From Clostridia bacterium DTU080 (GTDB lineage Bacteria; Bacillota; Limnochordia; DTU080): a stretch of DNA of 13,533 nt. The position numbers and the translations under genes were made by a program. The notes beneath the pieces were generated by a model. The model did no database searches, was not told the origin of the DNA, and saw only the letters and a list, made by a program, of their open reading frames with translations. The stretch lies in contig LFTP01000266.1 of the NCBI GenBank assembly GCA_001513395.1, forward strand, positions 1 through 13,533. Reading direction: 5' to 3'. This document shows positions 6,664 through 13,533 of this stretch, piece by piece. Every line of letters starts with the position of its first letter. Within the stretch, counting starts at the first letter, position 1.

Positions 6664-8424
6664 ATGAGCGTTGTTCCGCGTCCGGAGTATCCTCGTCCGC
6701 AACTGGTGCGGCGGGATTGGTTGAATTTAAACGGAGAGTGGGAGTTCAGCGAAGATCCGGGTCTCAGTGGTGAGGCCAGAGGCCTTCACGAGGGAGGCGA
6801 TTTCGAGCGGAGGATCATAGTCCCCTTTGCCCCCGAAAGCAAGCTCTCGGGTATCGGCAAGACTGATTTCATGCCCTGTGTCTGGTATCGGCGGCGCTTT
6901 CGCGTTCCTGAACAGTGGTCAGACAGCAGTCGGTTATTACTTCATTTCGGCGCCGTCGACTATGAGGCCACGGTCTGGGTGAACGGACGTTTGGCGGGCA
7001 ACCACCGCGGCGGATACACACCGTTTCGTTTTGACATCACGGAGTTGGTCAATCGGGAAGGCGAAAACACGCTGGTCGTTCGGGCCGTTGACGACACCCG
7101 TTCGGGGCTGCAGCCGACCGGAAAGCAAAGCATCGCTTACGCCTCCGCCGGTTGTCGTTACACGCGCACGACGGGCATATGGCAGACGGTGTGGCTTGAG
7201 CCCGTCTCCGACTTCAGCATCGACCATGTGCGGATGATCCCTTCCCCGCATGAGGGGAAGTTGCGTCTGGAGGCAGTCATCTACCATCAGATTCCGGGTT
7301 TGGGGCCCTCCCAGGGCACACTGAAGGCGACCGTAAAGGCTGAAGGCCGGGTTGTCTCGCGGCAGACGGTCGAAGCGGCCTTCCCCGTGACGGCGATGAC
7401 CCTCGATGTGCCGGAACCCAGACTCTGGTCGCCCGATGATCCGTTCCTATATGATCTGGAGCTGATCCTTGAAACCGAGGCTGGTGCGGATCGGGTGGAG
7501 TCTTACTTCGGCATGCGCTCCGTCAAACTGGCCAACGGATGTCTGTATCTCAACGGAGAGCCGCTTTTCCAAAGGCTGGTTCTCGATCAGGGGTTCTACC
7601 CCGACGGGATCTACACGGCGCCTTCGGATGCCGCTTTGAGGCGCGATATCGAATTGGCACAGGCGGCGGGTTTCAACGGGGCCCGTTTGCATGAAAAAGT
7701 CTTCGAACCGCGTTTTCTCATGTGGGCCGATCGCCTGGGGTATCTTGTGTGGGGCGAGTTTCCCAACTGGGGCCTTGATCACAAGCATCCGGCGGCTCTG
7801 GAGCGCTTTGTCACCGAGTGGATGGATGTTCTTCAGCGCGATTTCAATCATCCGAGCATCATTACCTGGTGTCCGTTTAACGAGACGCCCAATGATCAAA
7901 ACCCCGAGTTGCTACGGACTGTCTATCGGCTCACCAAGGCCATCGACCCCACCAGACCCGTGGTCGACACGAGTGGGTATGTGCATGTTGAAACGGATGT
8001 CTATACCGTACACAATTACAACCAAAACGTCGCCGAGTTCAGCGTCGCCTATGAGCCTCTGGCTCAAGGGAAGGAGGGTTGGCGCAATCCCCATTCAAAC
8101 AACGCTCCTCATGTGGTGGGTCAGCCTTATCTGGTCGATGAGTACGGGGGCATTTGGTGGAACCCCGACCAGAAAGACGATAAGGGCTGGGGCTACGGAG
8201 CGCGACCGGCCAATGAAGAGGAGTTCTTTGAGCGGCTGCGCGGCCTGACCGAAGTCTTGTTGAACAACCCAAATATCTGCGGCTTTTGCTATACGCAACT
8301 GACGGATGTGGAGCAAGAAGTGAACGGGCTTTACACCTACGAGCGCGTAGCCAAGTTCGATCCCAAACGCTATAGGCAGATCTTTTCTGCCCCGGCAGCC
8401 ATTGAGTCTCGTCTACGAACTTGA
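6664..8424 (+). CDS. Glycoside hydrolase family 2 enzyme, cytoplasmic
   Basis: This 586-residue retaining glycosidase has the three GH2 domains: an N-terminal jelly-roll sugar-binding domain (about 10-180, with FGAVDYEATVWVNG at 95-108 and WQTVWLEP at 173-180), an immunoglobulin-like domain (about 181-285, ending in the typical FGMRSV), and a TIM barrel. In the barrel, FNETP (405-409) supplies the acid/base Glu407 and VDEYGG (491-496) the nucleophile Glu493. At about 600 residues it resembles beta-glucuronidase-like or unclassified GH2 enzymes rather than long LacZ types. The family includes galactosidases, glucuronidases and mannosidases; I cannot choose between them. No signal peptide is present, so it acts on imported substrate. 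AAGGAGGG lies ten bases before the ATG. The stop overlaps the upstream TTG of the next frame, indicating tight coupling to the oxidoreductase gene. Confidence 0.88.
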   Translation: MSVVPRPEYPRPQLVRRDWLNLNGEWEFSEDPGLSGEARGLHEGGDFERRIIVPFAPESKLSGIGKTDFMPCVWYRRRFRVPEQWSDSSRLLLHFGAVDYEATVWVNGRLAGNHRGGYTPFRFDITELVNREGENTLVVRAVDDTRSGLQPTGKQSIAYASAGCRYTRTTGIWQTVWLEPVSDFSIDHVRMIPSPHEGKLRLEAVIYHQIPGLGPSQGTLKATVKAEGRVVSRQTVEAAFPVTAMTLDVPEPRLWSPDDPFLYDLELILETEAGADRVESYFGMRSVKLANGCLYLNGEPLFQRLVLDQGFYPDGIYTAPSDAALRRDIELAQAAGFNGARLHEKVFEPRFLMWADRLGYLVWGEFPNWGLDHKHPAALERFVTEWMDVLQRDFNHPSIITWCPFNETPNDQNPELLRTVYRLTKAIDPTRPVVDTSGYVHVETDVYTVHNYNQNVAEFSVAYEPLAQGKEGWRNPHSNNAPHVVGQPYLVDEYGGIWWNPDQKDDKGWGYGARPANEEEFFERLRGLTEVLLNNPNICGFCYTQLTDVEQEVNGLYTYERVAKFDPKRYRQIFSAPAAIESRLRT

Positions 8425-8426
8425 AC

Positions 8427-8433
8427 AAGGGGG
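8427..8433 (+). promoter_or_regulatory. Ribosome binding site choosing ATG 8442
   Basis: AAGGGGG lies eight bases before the ATG at 8442. An in-frame TTG at 8421 overlaps the previous stop codon but has no site of its own and would add seven residues before the Rossmann fold. Confidence 0.55.
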
Positions 8434-8441
8434 CCTGTCGT

Positions 8442-9695
8442 ATGGCGGAACGTCTAGGTGTGGGAATCATCGGCAGCGGTTTCATGACGCGTTTTCACAT
8501 CCAGTCTTGGCGAGCGGTACGGCATGCCGATATCACGGCCATCTGCAGCCGTAATGCGCAGACAGCCCGTGACGCCGCTGATATGTGCCGTCGGCTGCGA
8601 GTAGGCGAGCCGCGCATCTATCAGGACGTGCGGGAGATGGTGCGTGATCCTCGGGTTGATGCCGTTTGGGTCGTCGCCCCGAACTACACTCGGGTGGAAA
8701 CGGTGGAGCGGATTTGCGAGGAAGTGCTCAGCAAAAGAGCCGCTTTGCGGGGCATTTGCATAGAAAAGCCCCTGGCGCGCAATGTCTCGGAGGCCAAGCA
8801 GGTGGTCAAGATGGTCGAAGAGACGGGCTTGTTGCACGGTTATCTGGAAAACCAGGTCTTTTCTCCTCTGGTGACGCGGGGTCGTGAGATTCTCTGGCGC
8901 CGAGGAGCGGCCATCGCCGGACCTCCGTATCTGGCTCGTTGCTCTGAAGAGCACAGCGGTCCTCATCGGGCCTGGTTTTGGTCCGGTCAGCTTCAGGGCG
9001 GCGGTGCCCTCAGCGACATGATGTGTCACAGCGTCAAATCGAGTCGACTCTTTTTGACCAAACCAGGAGCGAGCAGAGACTACCTCAAGCCGCTGGCCGT
9101 CACCGGAAGAATAGCCTCCCTGAAGTGGACCCGACCTGAGTACATCAGACAGCTCAAAGAGACCATGGGACAGGAAATCGACTACTCACGACATCCCGTC
9201 GAGGATTATGCTTACGGCGAAATCGTCTACGAGACGGCCGAAGGACAGACAGTCATCGCTCAGACCAGCACATCCTGGAGCTATGTCGGTCCCGGTCTGC
9301 GCCTGAGTTTCGAGGTGTTGGGACCGGAGTACTCGTTAATGAGTAACAGTCTCGATCCCGAATCACAAGTCTTTTTCAGCCGCCGAGTGCACGGTCCCGA
9401 GGGAGAAGACTTGGTGGAAAAGCAGGCGGCCGAGCAGGGCCTTCTGCCCTACCTCTGGGATGAGGCGGGAGTCTACGGTTACACCGACGAGAACCGGCAT
9501 ATGGTCGAATCCTTCTTGGACGGAGTGCAGCCCATCGAGGATCTATATGACGGTTTGCGGGTGGTTGAGCTGGTCATGGCCTGTTACATGTCCGCCGAGC
9601 TTAACAAGACCCTGGCGTTTCCCGTCGCTGGCATCGATGATTTCATTCCCCAGGTGGCGCAGGGGACGTGGGATCCGCGCAGCCTAATTCCCTAG
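8442..9695 (+). CDS. Gfo/Idh/MocA-family NAD(P)-dependent oxidoreductase
   Basis: This 417-residue cytoplasmic dehydrogenase has the two-domain Gfo/Idh/MocA layout. The N-terminal Rossmann fold starts with VGIIGSGFMTRFH (7-19, G-x-G at 11-13) and contains the family's EKP motif (Glu108, Lys109, Pro110). The C-terminal domain has GGGALSDMMCH (187-197 region) with Asp192 and His196 in the usual catalytic positions. Such enzymes oxidise or reduce sugars, inositols and sugar derivatives, and some open glycosidic bonds by an oxidation-elimination route. Lying eight bases or so behind the GH2 stop, it probably acts on the released sugar or helps process an uncommon glycoside. The start is ATG 8442 with its own ribosome site. 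It ends in TAG and is the last gene of the four-gene metabolic set. Confidence 0.88.
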   Translation: MAERLGVGIIGSGFMTRFHIQSWRAVRHADITAICSRNAQTARDAADMCRRLRVGEPRIYQDVREMVRDPRVDAVWVVAPNYTRVETVERICEEVLSKRAALRGICIEKPLARNVSEAKQVVKMVEETGLLHGYLENQVFSPLVTRGREILWRRGAAIAGPPYLARCSEEHSGPHRAWFWSGQLQGGGALSDMMCHSVKSSRLFLTKPGASRDYLKPLAVTGRIASLKWTRPEYIRQLKETMGQEIDYSRHPVEDYAYGEIVYETAEGQTVIAQTSTSWSYVGPGLRLSFEVLGPEYSLMSNSLDPESQVFFSRRVHGPEGEDLVEKQAAEQGLLPYLWDEAGVYGYTDENRHMVESFLDGVQPIEDLYDGLRVVELVMACYMSAELNKTLAFPVAGIDDFIPQVAQGTWDPRSLIP

Positions 9696-9710
9696 CAACT
9701 GATTCCGGTT

Positions 9711-9744
9711 TTGTCATCTTTTCGTCATAAGTGTCTGTTAGAAT
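9711..9744 (+). promoter_or_regulatory. Weak candidate promoter for the TolC/HlyD cluster
   Basis: The 98-base gap before the TolC-like genes is AT-rich and contains TTGTCA (9711-9716) and TAGAAT (9739-9744), but their spacing of 22 bases is too long for a normal sigma-70 promoter. No intrinsic terminator for the preceding operon is visible, so readthrough from upstream is also possible. Confidence 0.2.
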
Positions 9745-9779
9745 AATGCCGGAACCATCCACAGCTGATATTGTCTCAC

Positions 9780-9786
9780 AGGAGGT
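9780..9786 (+). promoter_or_regulatory. Strong ribosome binding site for the short TolC-like protein
   Basis: AGGAGGT lies seven bases before ATG 9794. The frame is open upstream to a GTG at 9731, but the ATG start directly exposes a signal peptide, so 9794 is preferred. Confidence 0.75.
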
Positions 9787-9793
9787 CACAAAT

Positions 9794-10834
9794 ATGGCAT
9801 CCGGGCGTAGTTTTATCATTGCTTTGGCTCTTGCGGTGGGCCTTTGTTTCAACGTGGTCGCTGAGTCGATAACCATTACCTTGGATGAGGCGATCGCCAT
9901 GGCGCTGGAACGCAACTCCGAAGTGGTTCCCGCCGTGCTCGATCTGGAACTGGCGCGCATGGAACTGCAGCGCGCTGAGGCCGATCAGGTGCTCAGCCCC
10001 AATCCCAGCGTGCTTAGACAGCGCCGTTTAGCCTATGAGAAGGCTGAGCAGGAGCTGAAGAATCTGAAAAACAGAGTGAGTCGCGAGGTCAGCAACCAGG
10101 CTTTGGCCATTTTCAAGGCTCAGGACCTTGTGGCCCTCAACGAACGTCGGCTGGCTCAGGCCAAGGAAGAACTGGCCACGGTGGAACTCAAGATTCAACT
10201 CAACTTGGAGAGCAACGTGGCTTTGCTGAACGCCCAAAGAGAAGTGATTTCCGCCGAAAAAGCTCTGGCCGATGCCAAGGCGGCACTGCAAAGCACTCGG
10301 ATGAATTTCCTGAAGTACATCGGTGCCGAAGACATCAATGCTTCGTTTGACCTTGAGGTCCGGGATTTTGAGCTCACCCTGGAAGTTTGGGATTTCGACG
10401 AAGCACTGGCTCTGGCGTTGGAAAACAACGCACGCATAGTCAGCGCCCGCGAACAACTGGAGGGGGCCCAGCTTGATCTGAAGCTGAACGACGCCGGATT
10501 TACACCTCCTTCCGACAGACGCAGATATGAGATAGCCGTGATCAAAGCCGAGAGGGCGCTGGAAGAAGAAGAGAAGCTGGCTCATATTCAAGTTCATCAG
10601 TTCATCAATGACATCGCCTCGTTGCATCGGGAATTGGAGGCCGCGGAGCTGGCCGTCAAAGTGGCCGAAGAACAGCTGGCCGCGGCGCAGATTAAGTTCG
10701 CTCAGGGTATGATCACGGAAATGCAGTTGGCGGCGCAAGAGAACGCGTTGACCCAGAGCCGTCAAGCTCTGCTCGATACCAAGATTCGCATCCGCGACAA
10801 GCAGCAGGAATTCCGTGACTACCTGGGCCTGTAA
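9794..10834 (+). CDS. Short TolC-like protein apparently lacking the beta-barrel segments
   Basis: This exported 346-residue protein is related to the TolC outer-membrane efflux family. A signal peptide (hydrophobic core about 7-19, likely cleavage after VVA at 23) is followed by two tandem repeats, each opening with the family pattern: ITLDEAIAMALERN (28-41) and FDEALALALENN (201-212), with ends near NFLKYIG (171-177) and EFRDYLGL (339-346). Most of the chain is long heptad-rich helix. In usual TolC proteins each repeat has a beta hairpin that forms the outer-membrane barrel. Here those places are only short links, LSPNPS (67-72) and NDAGFTPPSDRRR (232-244). The full-length neighbour keeps both hairpins. 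It may be a periplasmic coiled-coil partner rather than a channel. It lies 17 bases before the next gene's ATG, so cotranscription is likely. Confidence 0.75.
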   Translation: MASGRSFIIALALAVGLCFNVVAESITITLDEAIAMALERNSEVVPAVLDLELARMELQRAEADQVLSPNPSVLRQRRLAYEKAEQELKNLKNRVSREVSNQALAIFKAQDLVALNERRLAQAKEELATVELKIQLNLESNVALLNAQREVISAEKALADAKAALQSTRMNFLKYIGAEDINASFDLEVRDFELTLEVWDFDEALALALENNARIVSAREQLEGAQLDLKLNDAGFTPPSDRRRYEIAVIKAERALEEEEKLAHIQVHQFINDIASLHRELEAAELAVKVAEEQLAAAQIKFAQGMITEMQLAAQENALTQSRQALLDTKIRIRDKQQEFRDYLGL

Positions 10835-10851
10835 AGGTGCTGGGTCAAGTG

Positions 10852-12342
10852 ATGAAAACTCTCATAAAAAACACCTTGATCATAGTGCTTGTGACATCGC
10901 TGTGGATGAGCGGAGCCATCGCGGCATCCGCTCAACTCCGTGAGTTGATACGCCTGGCCGAAACGTCCTCTCCCAGCGTGCTGAAGGCACAACGGGATCT
11001 GGAGCTGGCGCAGACGATGCTGGCCGAAGCCCAGGCTGATCTGGGCTGGACACTGGATGTTTCGACTGTCCGGCCCGCCACCTTGTCGCGGGCCGAAGAC
11101 GGATCGTGGACGGCCCAGGCTCGGTTGGCCGCCGACGCCAGACGTAATGTGACGGATGACCGGAGTCTCGTCATTTCGCTGGATGACGTAGGCGTAAACC
11201 TGGATGAGTCGGATCGAAGTCTGGAGCCGGGTTCTTTGACTGTGGGCTTGGCGATGCGCTATCCCCGCGGGGTGGTCCATCCGGAGGTGCAGCTGGTCAA
11301 AGAGCGAGCACGAGACGTCGAACAAAAAGCCTTAGCTTTGGAACTGGCCCGTGAAGCAGCCGTCTTGGCGGTGGCCCAGGCTTATTACAACTACTGGAAG
11401 ACGAATCTGGATTATCAGGTGGCTCAACAGCAGTTGGAGATATACTCGCTCCAGCTGGAAAAGAGCAAAGCCCTGGAGGCGGTAGGTAGAGGGACTGCCA
11501 CTGAAGTTCGCGTCGCTGAGCAGCGTGTAAAAGTGGCCGAGTTGGATATCATCGCCGCTCGTTCTCAGCGTGAAGCCGCCGTAGGGGAGTTGGCCCGTCT
11601 GTTAGGTGTAGACAGGGAGTGGATGTGGGCATCCATTGAGAGTTGGGAGGAGCCCACATGGCAGCCACACAGCGTCGTCCCTTATGATAAGTTGCGGGAT
11701 GAGGCGGAAAACCGGCCTGAGGTTCGTCAAGCTCAGCTGAATCTGCGGATCAGCGAAGAAAAGCTGGAGCTGGCCCGCCTGGGCACACCTTATGAGGTGA
11801 AGCCGCTGGTCAGTTATGACCTCAACGACAAGAACTTGGCCGTGGGTGTGGATGTGGTCAAGAGTCGTGAGTCGGGTTCAGAATCCGGCACTCTGACGGC
11901 TTCTTTGCGTCTGCAGCCCGAGGGACAGTTGAGAGTGGAGGCCTCTTTTGTCACCACTTTACTCGGAGGCGATACCTCGGAGAGCAAGGCGGCCTCCGTT
12001 CGCAATGCCGAAGCCGATTTCCAAATAGCTCAAACCAATCTCCAACAGGCCTACGAAGATGCCCAGGACAAGATCTACACGTCGTGGCTCGATGTGTCAG
12101 CCAGGGCCGCTCGGTATGATCTGCAGCTAGCACTCACGGAACGGGAATGGTTGAACTTCATCACGGAGCAAGCCCGCGCTGAAGTCGGAGCCGCCACGCC
12201 CGCCGATGTGGCGGAAGCGCAGTTTGCGCATGTGCAGGCGGAAGCGGCGACACAGAAAGCCCTTTACGAATGGCAAATGGCGTATCTGAGGTTGCTCGCC
12301 GTCGTCGGCGATTACGAAGCCTTGGGCGAGCTGGAGGGGTAA
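10852..12342 (+). CDS. TolC-family outer-membrane efflux protein
   Basis: This 496-residue protein looks like a full outer-membrane channel of a tripartite exporter. A signal peptide (core about 8-22, cleavage near AIAA at 22-25) precedes two repeats. The first has a helix to about residue 63, a beta-rich segment at about 64-140 with alternating polar and nonpolar residues, then long helices to LARLLGVD (247-254). The second starts near 284 (ENRPEVRQAQ), has its beta segment at about 313-375, and ends with a long helical hairpin to LRLLAVVGDY. Length and layout match TolC relatives. I chose ATG 10852; an in-frame GTG at 10837 would add five residues. AAAGGTG (10833-10839) overlaps the previous stop codon. 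The HlyD-type adaptor gene starts three bases after its stop. Three trimerising protomers would form the pore; the cargo is unknown. Confidence 0.83.
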   Translation: MKTLIKNTLIIVLVTSLWMSGAIAASAQLRELIRLAETSSPSVLKAQRDLELAQTMLAEAQADLGWTLDVSTVRPATLSRAEDGSWTAQARLAADARRNVTDDRSLVISLDDVGVNLDESDRSLEPGSLTVGLAMRYPRGVVHPEVQLVKERARDVEQKALALELAREAAVLAVAQAYYNYWKTNLDYQVAQQQLEIYSLQLEKSKALEAVGRGTATEVRVAEQRVKVAELDIIAARSQREAAVGELARLLGVDREWMWASIESWEEPTWQPHSVVPYDKLRDEAENRPEVRQAQLNLRISEEKLELARLGTPYEVKPLVSYDLNDKNLAVGVDVVKSRESGSESGTLTASLRLQPEGQLRVEASFVTTLLGGDTSESKAASVRNAEADFQIAQTNLQQAYEDAQDKIYTSWLDVSARAARYDLQLALTEREWLNFITEQARAEVGAATPADVAEAQFAHVQAEAATQKALYEWQMAYLRLLAVVGDYEALGELEG

Positions 12343-12345
12343 CGT

Positions 12346-13533
12346 ATGGCAACGCGCAAGTGGATCGTCATCGTAGCAATAATCCTTCCGGTGCTGGTCG
12401 GGGGTGCCGGTTTTGCTCGCTGGTGGAACAACAGAAAGACTGCCGCTTGGGGACCTGGCAGTTTCGTGAGAACGGCGCAGGTGCAACGCAGGACACTCTC
12501 TTCGGTGGTTGACGCCGTCGGCGAGCTGAGATCCATGCGGGAGGAGGCACTGTATAACGCCGTCTCCGCCAAAGTGGTTGAAGTCTTGGTCCATCCGGGG
12601 CAGATCGTGAAGTCGGGTCAAGTCTTAGTCCGCTTTGACACGGCTGAAGCCGAGCGGGCTTTGGAAGATGCCTTGCAGGATCTGGAACTGGCCCGCGCTC
12701 GACTGGCATCCGCTCGTGATGATCACGCCAACGCTCCCAAGACGGCAGAGGTTCAACTGCAACGGGCGCGGCAGGAACTCTTGAATGCTAAACTGAAACT
12801 GGAGAGCCTGCTGGCCGGGCCGACGGAAGAAGAGCTGGAGCAGGCCCGGGCTAATGTTCGCCAAGCCCAAAACAGTCTTCGGTCGGCCGAAGAGGAGTTG
12901 GCCGCGCAGCGCCTTTTGTATGAGGCTGGCTTGGTACCCAGAATGGAATACCAGCAATATGTAGAAAGGGTAGAGGTAGCCAAAGATAACCTGACCAACG
13001 CTCAACTGCGGCTGAATTCCTTGCTCAAAGGCCCTGATCCGAAGGAGAAAGAAGCGGCCGAATCTGCCGTACAACAGGCAGAGGTCAATCTGGTGTTGGC
13101 GGAGCAAGCTCTGGCCAAGGCATCCTCTAGGGAGGCAGTGATTCAGGCCGAGGCGGAGGTGCGCAGGGCGGAGTCGGCCGTTGAGACGGCGCGCAAGAAC
13201 CTCGAATCCTTGACTTTGAAGGCTCCTTTTGAGGCCATGGTTCTGCAGGTGAACGCGGTGGTGGGCACGGAAGTGTCGCCGTCGTCACCATCATCATCGG
13301 GAGAGCGTTCTCCGGTGGTGACTCTGGCCGCTGTCGACGAGTGGCAGGTTGTGGCCTATGTGGACGAATCCGATCTGGCCTTATTGAAACCTGGGCAAGA
13401 GGTTCAAGTCACTTTGGCCGCAATGGAGGGTCGTCCTTTCCGCGGTCGACTGGCGGCAGTGGGCGGAGAGGCGCGCGTCAGCCAGAACGTGGTCACCTAT
13501 CCCATTTATGTTGAGCTGAGTGAATATGAGCAG
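12346..13533 (+). CDS. HlyD-family periplasmic adaptor protein (3' end outside the window)
   Basis: At least 396 residues, open to the right edge. It is a membrane-fusion protein that links an inner-membrane pump to the TolC channel. An N-terminal anchor (about 6-23) has no lipobox. The first lipoyl half-motif is at about 72-98 (AKVVEVLVHPGQIVKSGQVL) and the second at about 290-310 (LKAPFEAMVLQVNAVVGTEV). Between them is a long coiled-coil hairpin (100-288) with a repeated block, LLAGPTEEELEQA (155-167) and LLKGPDPKEKEAA (226-238). After the second half-motif comes a Ser/Pro-rich linker (311-323), then beta-barrel sequence (VVAYVDESDLALLKPGQ). GGAGGGG lies six bases before the ATG and overlaps the end of the TolC-type gene, showing tight coupling. 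A MacB-type ABC pump or an RND pump would be expected just downstream. Confidence 0.87.
   Translation, partial: MATRKWIVIVAIILPVLVGGAGFARWWNNRKTAAWGPGSFVRTAQVQRRTLSSVVDAVGELRSMREEALYNAVSAKVVEVLVHPGQIVKSGQVLVRFDTAEAERALEDALQDLELARARLASARDDHANAPKTAEVQLQRARQELLNAKLKLESLLAGPTEEELEQARANVRQAQNSLRSAEEELAAQRLLYEAGLVPRMEYQQYVERVEVAKDNLTNAQLRLNSLLKGPDPKEKEAAESAVQQAEVNLVLAEQALAKASSREAVIQAEAEVRRAESAVETARKNLESLTLKAPFEAMVLQVNAVVGTEVSPSSPSSSGERSPVVTLAAVDEWQVVAYVDESDLALLKPGQEVQVTLAAMEGRPFRGRLAAVGGEARVSQNVVTYPIYVELSEYEQ

Noticed and set aside
9661..9693. Imperfect AGGGGA/TTCCCT pairing at the end of the Gfo/Idh gene as a terminator
   Set aside because: The loop is long, one pair is a wobble, and no clean T-run follows.
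10028..10765. Long minus-strand frame of 245 codons opposite the short TolC-like gene
   Set aside because: It is the mirror of a repetitive helical coding sequence and has no start site or motif of its own.
1..13533. CRISPR array, tRNA, rRNA or intact insertion sequence
   Set aside because: I saw no regularly spaced repeats, no cloverleaf-like or rRNA-like sequence, and no recognisable transposase with terminal repeats.

Overview
The window reads as a chromosomal piece of a diderm bacterium, moderately GC-rich by eye. The diderm call rests on three things: a TolC-type outer-membrane channel with both beta segments, a HlyD-type periplasmic adaptor beside it, and a sugar-binding protein with a Sec signal but no lipobox, which suits a closed periplasm. 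Carbohydrate genes next to an energy-coupling factor (ECF) transporter would fit a diderm Firmicute such as Limnochordia, but several other phyla are possible; the lineage is inference.

Layout. Bases 1-582 hold no confident gene. The minus strand there has a protein-like frame broken by two TAG codons, probably a decayed gene. Next, on the minus strand, is an ECF module: a fused double ATPase (1360-2739, upstream) and a T-type membrane component (583-1347, downstream), 12 bases apart. An intrinsic terminator (2818-2849) separates it from an orphan sugar-binding protein gene (2885-4150, minus) that has its own good promoter. A divergent control region (4151-4371) carries that promoter, a candidate opposing promoter and a perfect 7-1-7 palindrome. 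On the plus strand follow four tightly packed metabolic genes: a creatininase-family amidohydrolase, a NAT_N/GNAT_C-type acyltransferase, a cytoplasmic GH2 glycosidase and a Gfo/Idh/MocA oxidoreductase. After a 98-base gap comes an envelope or efflux cluster: a short TolC-like protein, a full TolC-like protein, and a HlyD adaptor that runs off the right edge.

How the genes fit together. The binding protein and the four divergent metabolic genes look like one carbohydrate-use locus. A periplasmic protein captures a glycan or glycoside, a permease encoded elsewhere imports it, the GH2 enzyme cleaves it in the cytoplasm, and the Gfo/Idh enzyme oxidises the sugar; the creatininase-like hydrolase and the acyltransferase would handle amide or acyl substituents. 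The specific substrate cannot be read from sequence. The last three genes look like a tripartite export system whose inner-membrane pump probably lies just beyond the window.

The most unusual object is the first TolC-like protein (9794-10834). It keeps both helical repeats of the family but appears to lack both beta-barrel segments, while its neighbour has both. Also notable are an arginine in place of the switch histidine in the second ATPase half, and the double-amber frame at the left edge.
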